Source: Lactarius indigo
Lineage: Eukaryota; Basidiomycota; Agaricomycetes; Russulales; Russulaceae
Length of the DNA stretch: 64,000 bases
Direction of reading: 5' to 3'
NCBI GenBank assembly: GCA_025766275.1
Contig: JAFKAC010000165.1
Location: 1 to 64,000, forward strand
Shown one piece after another: positions 1 through 12,096 of this stretch. Under the pieces are notes generated by a model. The model saw only the letters and a list, made by a program, of their open reading frames with translations. It did not search any database and was not told where the DNA came from. Made by a program: the position numbers and the translations under genes. Positions within the stretch are counted from its first letter, which is position 1. Each line of letters opens with the position of its first letter.

Positions 1-1782
1 TGTGGTAGCAGCCACTGATGAGGTGCTTGCTTCTGGGGTGTATGGGGGTGCAGTGTCCGCTTCTTGGGTGTCTGTGGCTCTGGCTTTGGTTTGGTGTGGT
101 ATTTTGTCGTTGACAGTTCCTAGCCATATGTCCTTGCTGTCTGCATTTGAAGCAGCGTCCTTCTTTCATGAGGGCTTTCTTTTCTTCTTCAGTAAGCTTC
201 TTAAAAGGGTGGAGGTGGTGGCATCTACATCCATCGCATTTGGGCTCGCTTTGGTCGTCCTTGGTGGACATTCTGGGTTGGCCCTGGGTTTCTATTCCCT
301 GGTCTGGCTTTTAGTAGCTTCCAGCGTTGGTGTTCTGCTCTGGCAGCGGTTTGCCACTCGTCCATGGTGTTTGGGATGGTGGTTCGCATAAGGCAAGCAC
401 GATACAGTCCTGTGGGTAGTCCTCTTTTGAAGAATTCCACCGTCCCAGGGGCATCTCTTGCCCATCCTGCTATTCCTGCAAGGTGTTCGAAGTCGAGGAT
501 GTAACTGTCCAACGCTCCACCTTGCATCGTCAAATTGATGAGCTTTGATAGGCTCTTTCTTTGTTAGGGTGTTGGTCCAGTCTCTGTCGAAGGTGTCGAG
601 AAAACCGTCCCAAAGATCTTTGCTATTTTTGGTGAGGGCTTTGGTGGGGTCTGCTAGTGCCGCTTCCATGTCATCTTCGGTTTGGTTGACCCACAGCTGT
701 ACACTGGGTCCTTTGAACATTGTAAGGGCGAATAGTACCCGTGCATAAGGTTCTTTGATGAGTTCATTCTCGCTATTTAACTTGATGTATCGTAGCAGTT
801 CTCTTTTGAACTGACCACTCTCTGTTCTATCTCCGGTGAACGGAGTAGGGGGTGCTCCTTTGAGTCCTCCTGAGCTCATTGTTGGTGTTCCTCCTGTTCC
901 GGTGCTTGAGCCGGTACCTGTGCCAGTACCTGTGGCGTTTATGGCTGACATGATAAGTGTTGGCTGTGGTGTGATGGGGATCTGGGTGGTTCGACTGGGG
1001 AGGGCAATCTGATTGGTGGTAGTGGGGCTGGGAATCCTTCTTCCGCTGGGGATGGTTCTATCCAGATAGGGATAGTGGGGCTGGCTTGTGACGAAGCTTG
1101 TGTGGGTACTGTGATGTCTAGACGGTGTTCTGGGGAGTGGGATAGTTCTGAGTGTGATTCCGCTTCGTCTGAGCTGGGTTCTTCTCCTGATGAGTCTTGT
1201 TGTAGTCCGTATGTTCCCCTAGTGTTTCTTGGTGCTGAGGATGATTGTTGTGGGGCGTTTCTGGGTTCTGTTCGTCTTCTTCGTTCCACCAGCCTAGTCC
1301 TTCAGCAAATCTGTGCGGTGTGATGTTTATGGCTCTGGTGTGGTATGTATTCTGAAAGTATCGGAGGATGTACCAGTTGTTGTTGATGAATTCTACTGGT
1401 CTGAGTTCGCCTTTGATGAGGCACTTGTAACAAGGTGGTCTGCCTGATGTTGTGGCCCAGCGAGCTCCTTTTCCTAGTTGACTGCTTTTAACGTGGTGTG
1501 GGAGGTCGTCTTGTGTTCTGGTTGTGACTGGGGTCCAATCGTTGTCTGATTCAAAGGTGACACTGATGCTAGCCACGATTGTGGTCTGTCTTGGGTGCTG
1601 ATTTGTGTAAGGGGGTGGCTGAAGCGGCCTCTTGTGTCAAGGAGGATCCGTCGCCCGGCTATGCCGTCGTTTCTGGGTTCTGTGGAGTGTCTGATTGTTG
1701 GCTGATGCGTCCTCTTGGATCGTCGCCCACTCTGCTGTGTGGCAGTAGTGTCTTGGGTGTGTTGGGAGTTGTAGACTTGGCT
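1..1782 (-). pseudogene. Ty3 element E0: Gag, frameshifted and cut by the window edge
   Basis: Read leftward from the LTR, this is a Ty3-type Gag (nucleocapsid/capsid polyprotein of a retrotransposon). A Ser/Pro/Gln-rich leader lies at about 1782-950. It contains a segment with RPVEF, the same signature seen in the Gag leader of family A further right. The capsid-like core begins at an ATG at 951 (run of Thr/Gly, then TPFTGDR) and continues in another frame at 533-225 (FFKRGLPTGLY, matching the family A capsid). A CCHC zinc knuckle, CFKC...GHMARNC, is encoded at 154-113. Reading frame changes are needed near 1500, 1280, 945, 540 and between 225 and 180, so this copy is dead or poorly sequenced. 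At 951 the stop of the leader frame overlaps the ATG of the core frame. Protease and pol would lie beyond position 1. Confidence 0.8.
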
Positions 1783-1783
1783 T
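1773..1783 (-). promoter_or_regulatory. E0 self-complementary primer-binding site
   Basis: One base inside the LTR, AAGCCAAGTCT is an exact complement of AGACTTGGCTT at 2137-2127 within the LTR, 32 bases after the TATA box. The first bases of the transcript could therefore fold back and prime reverse transcription, as in Tf1/sushi elements. Confidence 0.65.
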
Positions 1784-1784
1784 A

Positions 1785-2368
1785 TGTTACGCCCTAGCAG
1801 GGGCGTGGGTTCTGAAGGTTCTGAATCACACAAGTATCAAGCGAAGACCTCTATTGTCTTATTGCTATGAAATACGAGTGACAAAAGTGTGGCACAAGGT
1901 GCAGCACTACTCTGTAATGTAGGACTCCTCGTCCGAAGTGTCTAACACTTCTCTACACTTGATCTTGCTAGTGCACAGAGTATAACAGGTGTGACGCGTT
2001 GATATAGTTCAACTGCAAAGACTTCGAAGTGTCCTGGTTAAGGACTGAGGTAGGGGATGCACAAGAAGAGAGGGATAAGGCGAGGTCACACCAAAGTATG
2101 GAGGCAAGGTTGCTAGATTGCAAACGAAGCCAAGTCTGGCTTCCTACGGTCTATGGTACAGGTTTATATAGGACAGGGTTCCAAACAACATGAACACAAG
2201 TCCACACAATGTCAAAGAGACTAAACGGAGTAAACAGAGGTTCGGATCAAAGAAACAGCGCCACTGGTAACAGTAGCTCCTTTGGTAACAAGGTATAGTA
2301 CAAAAGGGGGGAGGGAAGGCAGGGTGGAGACATACTGTGACTTAGGTCCGAAGCGTCGGATCATAACA
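1785..2368 (-). repeat. E0 5' long terminal repeat (584 bp)
   Basis: In element orientation it starts TGTTATGATCC at 2368 and ends GGGCGTAACA at 1785, with the TG...CA ends usual for LTRs. A TATA box (TATATAA) is at 2169-2163, and the predicted transcript start is near 2137. Gag follows immediately downstream. The partner 3' LTR and the target-site duplication lie outside the window, so the boundaries rest on the terminal sequence and the neighbouring primer site. Confidence 0.75.
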
Positions 2369-3341
2369 CGAGATGTCTCCTAAGGCTCCAAAAGTGAGCT
2401 TTACCTTCTGCTTCAACAAGGGTACTGAGTCTACGCAGACGATCCTTCGGCAGAGATTCGCCATGAGACGGTATCATCTGGGGCAAGACGGCAGATTAAC
2501 GAATCTGGCAAGGGCGATGGAGTAAGCCGTATAAACTTGATCATGACGGGACGTTCATCGCAGTGGACTGTGTTGATAAGTGACCCTTGCGCACTTAGCG
2601 GCTCATACGGACCGGACTTGCAGCATGGACTGCTTTAGATTAGATATAAAGGACTTGTAGATTAGATACTGTTTTGATCTGTACAATCTATTACTTATCA
2701 TTGCGTCACCTATGACATCATGTACTATGACATCATACAGACTCCTCTGGACTTGTCATTGTACTACGTCTTTGTTCTTCCTTTAGATATATCTTTATTG
2801 TGATGTCATTATGATATCATCTTAGTCTGGACCCTTCTTGTTCTATACGCCTTGTTCTCCATATGCACACTCCTTTGTCCTGTTATAGAACAATGCGCTC
2901 CTTGTACTCTGTGACCTGTAGTTACTTCCCTTGTAGTAGTGTCACGCCTCTGTACAGTATAAGTAGACTGCTTGTACGCCCTGGTCCACATCAGTTCTCT
3001 CACTGCTGTGTGCCAGGTATGTCTTCTCCTCTGTAATACTATTATCAGTTCTCTCACTGCTGTGTGCCAGACACTTTGCTTTACCTTGTCAAGACTTCCC
3101 TGTTGCTGCTTCCAGCCACCCAGCCTATCTCACCACAGAACACTTTGTCACTCTGTGAGTATGCTATCTATGTGTGCTGTTCATCAGACTGCCCCTCCCC
3201 GTCACTAGCCAGCCTGTAGACAATTCAAGCTATACTACTCACGCGGCTGCTTCTGGCTCTAGGTAGCCTTTTTCTCCTCGCTATGCTATCTGCCTTGTCT
3301 GACCCACGCAATGTTTTGCTTTGAACAGTGCCGACGCGATA
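2369..3341. other. Non-coding stretch with short direct repeats
   Basis: No convincing gene. TATGACATCAT occurs at 2711-2721 and 2726-2736, and related GATGTCAT/GATATCAT words follow to about 2820. A 26-base direct repeat (starts TCAGTTCTCTC) lies at 2991-3016 and 3045-3070. A TATA-like word (TATAAGTAGAC) near 2959 precedes it, so this may be an old LTR or a promoter/5' leader of the gene at 3342, but no terminal repeat pair is visible. Confidence 0.4.
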
Positions 3342-4041
3342 ATGCATTCGATTGCAGCTATTCTGCAACCACACACATCCTCCCCTTCCGTACTCATTAT
3401 CGCCCGCGCCATGGCCAACTTGATGGCAGCAACATTTAGTGGAAATGACCTTGACCAGGTGCTGAATGCTCACCTCGACTCCTTGGCCATTTCCCCTCAG
3501 GTGAAGCAAGCGATCTTTCCCGCACTACTTGGAATCGCAAAGTTCACAGAAGTACATGCGCAAAAGTGCGTGTACCGTCATTCCTACCCACGTGTTCTTA
3601 TTATATCATCTCTGCTCCAGTGTTACCCAGCCGCAGGTGGTAATCGGGCCTCTAGGTCCTAACTCAGGAGCTGCGGTCCCTAATGGCGCTCATACTAGTT
3701 ATCAAGTGCACCAGCGACCATTTGGCTCCAGCTCTGGGAGCGGCTACACCATTTGGTGTTCTTCCAAGTCCAGCTCAAGTATTCAGTCGCCGCCTATTGT
3801 CCCGCAAGCCAAGACAGGACATCTATATGTCCATTTTGACACATCTACCAATACCCATCAACATTGGATGCTCGGCGTCGGTGGACAGTGGGAAAGCGTC
3901 TCGAAAAATGCGCAATATCCCCTCAATCCTGACCGGGTCCTATCCTTTCGCAACAATGGTGAGCCAAGCTGGGTTACGCGGGCAACAACGAACACAACGG
4001 AGACAAGACGGGAAAAGCGAGCAAGGTCAGTGGCTGGGTGA
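3342..4041 (+). CDS. Hypothetical protein, two exons
   Basis: I do not recognise a named domain. Exon 1 is 3342-3565 and exon 2 is 3621-4041, joined by a 55-nt intron with GTGCGT donor and CCAG acceptor. The join preserves frame and gives 214 residues. The N-terminal part is helix-like and alanine/leucine rich (MHSIAAILQ, MANLMAATFSG). The C-terminal part has aromatic-rich segments such as HLYVHFDTST, HWMLGVGGQWESV and GEPSWVTR, which look like a conserved fold rather than random translation. The start is the first ATG after an in-frame TTG; an upstream exon ending at the AG at 3328 is possible. The gene points toward the inverted-repeat gene relic at 4200-5126. Function is unknown. Confidence 0.45.
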
Positions 4042-4199
4042 TTGATTACCCGCAGTAGTAGGCTTGGTAGTAGGTTTGTATCTACATAAATGAATCGGCG
4101 TGCCGTTGGTCGACTGGTGTTGTGCATTGTCCACCTTACGTGGCTCTATAGTTAGGTGTTATCATCTGTCTCTCTGCGACCTCGTGCGTGTACTAGTAT

Positions 4200-5126
4200 C
4201 TCAAGAACTTAATATCGTTATCCTATGATGCCATTGTCCTCTTCGACACGATTTCCCAAAACTTAATCCGCGCGCATTGACCACGATCAGTTAGTGCGGA
4301 TACGTTTGTGATGGCCCCACTATAGTGTAGGCCAGTGCCGTCTCTTGATACGGCCAAGGATACGGCATCACTTGAGCTTAAGATCTTAAGCTCTCATGAT
4401 CGTTAGTCCTCATTCTTTCATCACTGCGCCTGAGCGCCGTCAAGAGCGCCGGCGCATATTGTAGCCATAATTCCTTATGTGGCCGAACAATGGGCACGTT
4501 GATCGCATATGCCCCCATGGGGCCTGGCGAGCATCTTGCATATCTCACAGTGGATCAATTTGTATTGTTTCGATGCAGTCAAACAGTCAAACCGAATCGC
4601 TTGATCGACGATGAGGCCTCGATGAGGCATTGAACTGATTTCGCTCCACTCCAAGCGAAAGATTCGCTCAAAAATGACAATCGTCTTCAGGTCCAGACTC
4701 GGAGAATGGTTATATGCGACCCAAAACGACTGTATTAAGATGACACACGTTCTATGCCATTGTTATGTACAGGTGTGATGTCTACCATCGACCTCATCAA
4801 GCCTCGTCTCAACACCACGAATTAGGTGGCCGAACACAAGAGCATGCCGACAGGAGTACGAAAGTCGGGACCGATTCCGACGATGGAACAAAGACAGAGG
4901 GAAATAGTGTCGATTGATTCGGCAGTTAGCAGATCGCTGGCCTGTTTGTGGTCGCCTTCCCTCTGGTAAGGTGGGGCTAATTCATCGGCGCGAGTCTCCC
5001 GAGTCTTGCAGGAACCGCCGCTCCACATGTAGCGCGCGTTTCTTTCTGAACGGCTTGGATCGAGTCTCCGTCGATGAATTACATTTCATTGGAGGATAAA
5101 TAACGTACCTGCGAGTTGCCGCCGGC
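4200..5126 (-). repeat. Gene-end relic, inverted homolog of 22228-22950
   Basis: Reverse-complemented, this segment aligns along nearly all its length with 22228-22950. The match includes 42 identical bases (4773-4732 against 22492-22533). Both copies contain the same intron-like segment (here 5108-5048, GTACGT...TTCAG), and both encode ISLCLCSI followed by DFRT. It therefore looks like the 3' end plus 3' flank of the same gene family. Homology stops abruptly at about 5127, where GC-rich repeat sequence begins, suggesting insertion or a deletion junction. Confidence 0.7.
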
Positions 5127-8100
5127 TAGGCAGGGGCAGTAACACGGGTTCGCGCGACGCAGAGTAACCCCTGTTACTCGGGGCCAGTATCCGTGGTCAC
5201 GAGCACCCGCGCTACGGGTACGGGTGCTGGAAGGTTTGATGGGTACCCGTACGATGGTCCGCGGCGGTCGTTGTCGCTGTCACGGTTGTGATCGCCCAGT
5301 TGCTGCGGTCGCTGTCGCCCGTTTCCGCCATGCTATTCGTGTCACGAGTCAAGTCGCCCCGCCATCGCGGTTGTGCATACCTCGTCGTTGCCCGTCACCT
5401 CTATCGTCGTAATCGCCTCGTAGTTATTGTCATTACGTCGTCATCTTGAGGTAAGGACCAGTGGGGGTCATGTGCAGATAAAAGGCCAGACGGGGTCCAG
5501 CGGCTTGTCGAGCAGTCAGGGTCCTATGTCAATAAACAGGTATGCGACGAGGTCAGCAGAAACGTGGTGAACTCAAAAAAAAAAAAAAACTTAGCGGGAT
5601 AATTGAAGAAAGAGAAAAGGCTTTCGCGTCTGTGCGGGGAGGACTGGTGACGAGGTTTGGAATGATTGTGAGGAAGGCCCAATGTCGTAGCAGTAGTAGT
5701 GGTTGCGTTGTATTGAAGTCTCGAGTGCAATCCACGACGTTGAGCCAACGAGTCCAATGGCGATGTGGAATGAATGTGGGGACGTGTGACCGGTCTACGA
5801 GTGCCCTAGGAACGCGGCCGTTTATGAGGCGAAACTGGTAGTCGGAGTCGTTGATGCCATTCGATGCGATGTGAGGGGGAGCGGCAAACAAGCGACGAAA
5901 GAGAGGTGTTTATGTGTGGATGGCTGGACGGAAAGATGGGATGAGGGAAGCCTGAGCGCGAGAGAATCGATGGCGATGCGGTGCGACGTCATGGGATTGG
6001 GTTCGATATGGCAGCTAAGCCATACGGATGATACGATGCGGCCCAAACATCGTCGCAGTCGAAAGGTGGGTCTAAAGTAAACTTGGACCGAGTCGTCGTA
6101 AGTGGACAAATTGTCAGTCGTACCCGCGGGTACCCGTGCCACGGGTTCAGAATCGCTACCCTGAGCGGTACCCGTACCCGTGGTGAGGTGAACCCTAGCA
6201 CAGAGACCAGCCCCCCTGAGCTTTAAGTGGGCTGGAGGGACTCGCGACTCATGGGTCCAGAACGACGTTGGGCGGAAGTGTCTGACAAAGGGAAAAGCAG
6301 AGTGGGCAGAGGGGGCAGTCCCTATAACACGGGTACACACGGCGCAGAGACCGGCTCCCCTGAGCTTTTAGTGGCCGGAGGGGGCTCACGGCTCAGAGGC
6401 CCATGGGCCCAGAGGCCAGAGAGGGACGTTGAACGGAGAAGTCGGCGGTAGATGAGGCGTGGTCACGCCTGGTCACAGTCCCGTTTTGAAAGGTTTGGGA
6501 CTCCGCTTGACTGTTAGTGGCTCCTGCTCCATTCCGTTTTCAGAAAGCAGTCAGCCACCCAAATCAAGCCAAGACCGCCGGAAGCGGATGCCAAAAAAAA
6601 AAAAAAGGTCAGAGATGAGGTCAAGGTCATATTGGCAATATTAATTGAGATAGAAACGTGTTGTACAGCCCGGAAGGTACAGTACCACCACTTAACTAAT
6701 TTTATCTCAAATTTTACTCAGTCTCGGGTGGTGCCGGCTGGCTTTACCGCCGATGTCCAACCGCAGCCTCGGTCTTCGTTCCCCCCCAAAAAAAAAGAGA
6801 CGAGGGAGAGGAGAAATATTGACAAACCCCAGCCCAGGTTGGTGGGTACGCGGGTCGTATTCTCTCCTTTGTTTTTGTTGTTTTCTGCCGGGCAACGAGG
6901 CGATTCGGATGAAGTGTGACGTGCGACGTGTGGCCACAAAACCGACATGTAAAATGTCGTCGTCGTCTGCTGTCTGCCGTAAAATGGGTGTAGGTCTCGA
7001 CATAGCGATGCACTACAGTACCCCTTGGTGATAATCGACGCGGGAGAGCGACGTTTTGGCACGTGCGGATTGGGCGAGAAACGTGTGAGAACCCGTGGGG
7101 AATGGCGCGCACGCATCTTGCAGCGAGGTAAGTTGCTGGGCAGGTGCAGTCCGGGTCGGAAGGTACGGTCCCTCCTACTGTACTGTAATACAACACAAAA
7201 GGGGTTCGCGGCCTAAGAAGGGCAAGGCACACGACGCCTCAGGCGTACCTTGTCTGTTCCTGAACATCGCAGAAGGTGTGGTGGGTGATGACATATTAAT
7301 TTGGCACGCACAGTGGTACCAGCGCGGTGGGGGTGTAACTTATTTGCATACATAGCGACTGCGTGCCTGAGGGGGAGGTGACGCGAAGGGCGCAGGGGTC
7401 GGGGCCGCTATTCGTCCGTGCGCAAGCCCAACAAGGAGCTGTATATACTATACTTCCGTGTGGACCTCGAGCCGGACGGCCTCACTAGTGAGCGGTACCC
7501 CCCGGCGGTCGGCCGCGCGAAGGATCAGTTCCCAAACACAGAAATTGTCGATTGAGCTCTGGAAACATGAGAGTAAACCGCAACAGGAAGATAGGAGCGG
7601 CGCTTGCCGCGAACGATCCCACTGGGAGGGATCTGGAGGATTGCTTGTAAGAGTGTCCCGAGCCGGTGCTGAGAAAGAAGTGCAGAGGAAAAATGCGTAC
7701 ATCATCCTGTCATTGTGGGTGTCACGAGGCGAGGCGAACGACGAATTATGCGCGCATGTATATGCATACATCCCCACGTAAACCGTCCACGGCAGGGATA
7801 CAAGTAGAATAATGATACCTCTCTCCTGCGAATTCGCAATTATTGTGTCAAACTGGTTCATGCTTACGTTCTCTGTCTCGCATCAATGTTTCATCGAATT
7901 TCGTCATTCGACTCCTTGAGTCGCGACATGGTCGGAATACTTGAAGGTGGAAGGTCAACTGATACAGGATTCAAATCCGCGGACACTTTCGCCGTTTTGA
8001 AAGTCAGTTCAGGGCACCAATCCTGAAGCTCTGGAAACTCATCCCAGGCTTCTCTTTGGCCCTGACAGGATCGGGAGTTACCATGCATTCTTATACAATG

Positions 8101-9133
8101 TTCTCTCTTTTCCACGAGTGCACCTGCTGCCGAAGATTCAGATACCGCTGATGGGATTGATTACAGCCCCCCTCAACTCACTCTGAGCCATCCAACTATG
8201 AACCCACATGTTCGTTCGCTTGCTTAGATACACCCAATCCGCTCATACTACTTCGTACTATCCGTACAGTAAATATCAGTAATGGAGTCCGCTACGAGGA
8301 AATTCCTATCGTTGTGGATTTTGCCGTAAACATTAAAAAAACAAACAAACTCCGTTCTGACGTTCCATGTTCGATCAGAGCACTGTTTTGGAATAGGTAA
8401 ATGATGAAGGAATGTAGTCTAGTCCGAATGCTAAGGGCGCCCAACCCCGTTCGCAACTCAGTTGAAGTAAGAGAAGCGCTGCATCTAAGTTTTGTTATGG
8501 GTTGCTGTTCAGTGCCATATATGGATACGAATACGATGTCTGGACCATATATTTACAAGGGTCAAATACTGTAGAGATTTATGGAGGCGGGCAGCCGGAT
8601 AGGTGAGCAACGCTTGGAGCAACGCGTGAGCGTTGGAGGTCCGGATGCATCTCAATATTATTATTATTCATAGATAACCGTTTAACTACGCTAATATTAC
8701 GATTATCTAATATGTCGGTCTCAGTTTGCCGGACTGTGTCCATTCCGGGCTGTATGCAAGGCATGTATGAGCCTGTATCAACGAATACAGATGCTAATGA
8801 GAGCATATTCAACCTCGGTCTGGCGTATTCTGGCATGTCTTATTGTACTGCTAGCTGTCGTGCATATCTAGACCTGGCACCATTATGAGGTTTGACATCT
8901 CATGAGATAACGAAATTTCTTGGAAATTTCCTTGGAAATTTCATGGTCGGAGTGCATATCCAGATTAGAAGAAGGACTACTCCCGCGGATGAGTTCGGAT
9001 TGTTCCCAAGACAGTGGGGCTTGTGATAAGAGAACAATGGCTCTTAGAATAAGTTATAAGTACTGTAGGTTGTACTGTAGGTTAACCGAACCAATTGACG
9101 CCACCCTCCCTTTCTATTCATTCAGTCGTAACG
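5127..9133. other. 4-kb non-coding region, GC-rich repeats and homopolymers
   Basis: Open frames here overlap on both strands and show no recognisable protein signal, so I call none. Visible structure: clusters of GGGTACCCG/CGTACCCG words at about 5160-5235 and 6120-6185; a small hairpin AGTAACA...TGTTACT at about 5137-5175; poly-A runs near 5577 and 6594; an A8 run near 6787; and GGAAATTTC-type words repeated three times near 8907-8945. The start at 5130 (CAGGGGCAGTAACA) resembles a hAT-type end, but no matching other end was found. Confidence 0.45.
6201..6432 (+). repeat. Imperfect direct repeat, period about 144 bp
   Basis: A unit starting CAGAGACCAGC at 6201 recurs as CAGAGACCGGC at 6345. 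The following CCCCTGAGCTTT and TGGGTCCAGA/TGGGCCCAGA blocks are conserved in the same order. The sequence before the second unit (GGGGGCAGT...AACACGGG) also resembles 5130-5150. Confidence 0.6.
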
Positions 9134-12096
9134 ATGAAGCGTTCTTCCGATCGGATAACTCCGCCAAACCCACCGCCATCAAAGCAGGCTAGGCAAGAGC
9201 ATCCTTCCCGCCAGGATGAGGTTCGGTCCCCCTCCCGTTCACTCACAGTTTCCGAGGAGACCATCAAGTCTTTGCGTTCTGCTCTCCAAAACGTATCTGT
9301 ATCCACACCCGACTGGAAAGAAGAAATCTATTTCACCGTTCAGGAGCGATTGAGACAAACTGTGCCCAAGGGATCAGAGGGCAAGTGGGTTCCTAAAGCT
9401 AGGTTCCTCAAGAACCTTCGACACCAAGAACATGAATTTCTTGCGGTGCTCGAAAGGGCAAGAGCTGACAATGCAAGTCTGGAAGAATCATGGGCTCTAG
9501 CGACTCACGGTGAGTACTTTTTCTGCCCCACAAACAAGTCGTCATAACTAGCTCTCAGATGCATTTTGGGTCGTCTCACCTTCCGTGTCTATGTCTCAAC
9601 GTAAGGCCCCAAACCTGGCTATTCCCAGAACTTGTCTGATGGCACACACCCCAAGCTGTACTGAGTAGAACTAACCCAGAGTCGCAGGAGAAGGGTGAGT
9701 CCGATCCATTTAGCGTGTTAGTCGTGCTCGTTAATGGTACCCTTAGCTGTTGAGCTCTCTTGGAGCGCAGAATTTATCGGACATCTTCCACTGGTGGCCC
9801 TCGAAACGCACGTCCGTGACCAAATGAAGTTGGTAGAAACGTACGCCCGCTACTGTTCTATTGTTCAGTCGTCCGGAATGGGCAAGTCTCGCTTGTTGGA
9901 CGAGTTCTCAAAGAAACATTTCATGATCCCAATCAATTTGCGCCCAGAAGATGCCCGAGGTGTGTCACATCCATTTCACTTTCGTGGTTCTCAAACCTGG
10001 TCTGTTAGGTTTCCCCCCTGCCGATGATGTCGTTCGTGATTTCCTCACCCACGTCGACAAGAAAAACAAGAGCATGCACGTGTTGTCCCTCTCCCGAGCA
10101 AATCATTTCTTCCACGCATTGTTTCTCAACACCGCTGAGGTCGTTGCCGACTTCCACGTTCGAAGCAGAGCTGAGCGGATACAACATTTCCGGGCGTTCA
10201 TGTCAGAAGGTCAGAGTATGAGCTCCTCCGGGCCCAAGCGGTCTCGATTTTACAAGGACGTTATTACTAAGGCAACTAAGGTACGCCGTACCGTTCTGGA
10301 GTCCCTCCATTTCTTTCTAAAATGCCAGCTTCTGAAGGGTTTGGCCGTGCTGATCCGAGCAACGCAGATTTGAAAGCTGCGCTTGAGCAACTCCGAAAAT
10401 GCATCAATGACGGGGACTCTGTAAAGACGGACGAAGGACTCCCGGACATTTTTGTCGCGTTCGACGAAGCCCATCTGTTGACGATACCCTTCGACGAAAG
10501 TGATCGGTCTAATTTTGTTGAGCTCCGACGGGCACTTCAGACGTTTTCGACAGCACCGTTGTTTACGTTTTTCCTTTCTACCACCGGGAAGGTCTCGCAA
10601 TTTACCCCACCCCGCGGTTACGACAACTCGAATCGCATGAACGACGGCAGACTCAAAATACCTCATCCTTTCATTTACTTGGGCTTTGACCAGCTCATGA
10701 TCAGTCGCAAAATTTTGGACACGTACAAAACCCTTCTGGACGTCACTTCGTTGGATTGTATAGCCCACATGGGACGGCCTTTGTAAGCGGTGTCGTGCTA
10801 CGCCTCTTCGGATTTTCTCATATTTTGTCAGGTGGGGTACATGTTACGACTTCGGCGATGATCAAGTACGTGATGGACTATTCCACTTCGCGATACAGAA
10901 GTTGCTCTGCAGATTGCCAATGCCGGATGAGGCCCTCTCAGAGGCCCAGAAGTGTGCTGTTTTATCACAACGGTTGGCGCTGGATATCAACAGCACGCTG
11001 TATGTCACAGCTCCGCTCAACTATCAGGAAGCGGAAAAGTTACATAACCAAATATCCAATCACATGCGCATATGTGAGGCGATCGGGGAGGATATCGGAA
11101 CTATATGCGGTGCTGCCGCATCCGAACCTCTCCTTTCCGGAGGCAGCTTCCTGTATCATGAGAGGGCGGCTACGGCTTCAGCCTACCTGATGCTCTCATT
11201 GAGGTTCTTAGCGGGTTTTGCATCAATCCCGGCGATCGTGCAGAATTGTTGGTTGCCGCTTTCTTCACACGCGCTCGTGATATAGCGGTCCTCGGAAATC
11301 CCTTCCCCAAGGAGCGATATCTTCTTGTTTTTCGGTCACTGATCTACTCTCGTCCCTCTTTTGCGAATCAGTTTACAAAGTTGTCTCTGAACGCCGTCCC
11401 ATCACTCTGCCACTCAGAGACTACACAACCAACGCTTGGGGAGGTTTTCAATAGCGCAATGATGCACTTCAATCACTTCATCAAGCCACAAGAACAAAAG
11501 CTCTTGGCCCGGCCTTATCTTCTCGCGTTTATGTCACGCGGCGCGGCACGCTTTGGGTGCTAATTGTCAGCCAGGTGTCGGACGCTGTCTACCCGTATTT
11601 GTACGGCGGCACCGACCTCGACGTCAAGAAAATTGGTTTCATCCTGGTCCAGGTGAAGAAGAACGACTCCAGCAGTGACGAAGCTCAGGCCAAGATCTTC
11701 CTGAAAATGGATCCCTTTGATTGTGGCCTGGTTACCGGACCTGATTCCTATTTTCCTATCCCGATCATCCGCTTCGTCTTCGCTCTCGGTGGCAAGGAGT
11801 CGGGAGTCACCCGGAAGACGTATACATCACCATCCGATGGTGCCTTGTCCATTGATAGAGGTGGACGGCCGCGCTTCACATCATATGACTTCTGGTGCTC
11901 CGGAATCTATCCAAACATTTTCCAGGCTGTCGAAGAAGCACCCGAGAGGTGGAGAGCATTATTAGACGACGTGGATCCATGGAGGACATTTTACAATGGT
12001 GCACAGTTTCCTGACGTCCTACGCTCACAGTTTCCGGCTTGTGGGAGTAACGAAGCCCACTTTAGCTCTTGGTATGCAGATGTCCCTAGTACGTAG
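9134..12096 (+). pseudogene. Crinkler-type P-loop NTPase / PD-(D/E)XK nuclease-like gene with frameshifts
   Basis: This matches the large Agaricomycete family that couples an ATPase to a restriction-nuclease-like domain (crinkler-type effectors and relatives). Proposed exons are 9134-9509, 9559-9600, 9680-9694, 9747-9959, 10009-10287, 10329-10782 and 10832-12096; introns are 41-79 nt. The 15-nt third exon and the exon 5 donor are tentative. Walker A (SSGMGKS) is at 9869-9889 and Walker B (IFVAFDEAH) at 10448-10474. A conserved GRPLWGTCYDFG spans the last join. A nuclease-like core, D...FILVQVK, lies at about 11614-11658, and SYDFWCSGI near 11885 is a family signature. Between 11120 and 11581 the family pattern moves through four frame changes (near 11130, 11160, 11553 and 11580), all as if one extra base were present. 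The copy is therefore broken or contains sequencing errors. Confidence 0.7.

Noticed and set aside
2..391. Plus-strand open frame at the window start
   Set aside because: It is antisense to the E0 Gag and zinc knuckle, which have clear family motifs on the minus strand.
5130..6440. A complete hAT-type transposon
   Set aside because: The start resembles a hAT end and GGTACCCG words recur, but no inverted partner end or 8-bp duplication could be found.
5542..7861. Many overlapping frames of 60-160 codons on both strands
   Set aside because: GC-rich non-coding sequence; frames overlap in several phases, show no domain signature and are interrupted by homopolymers.
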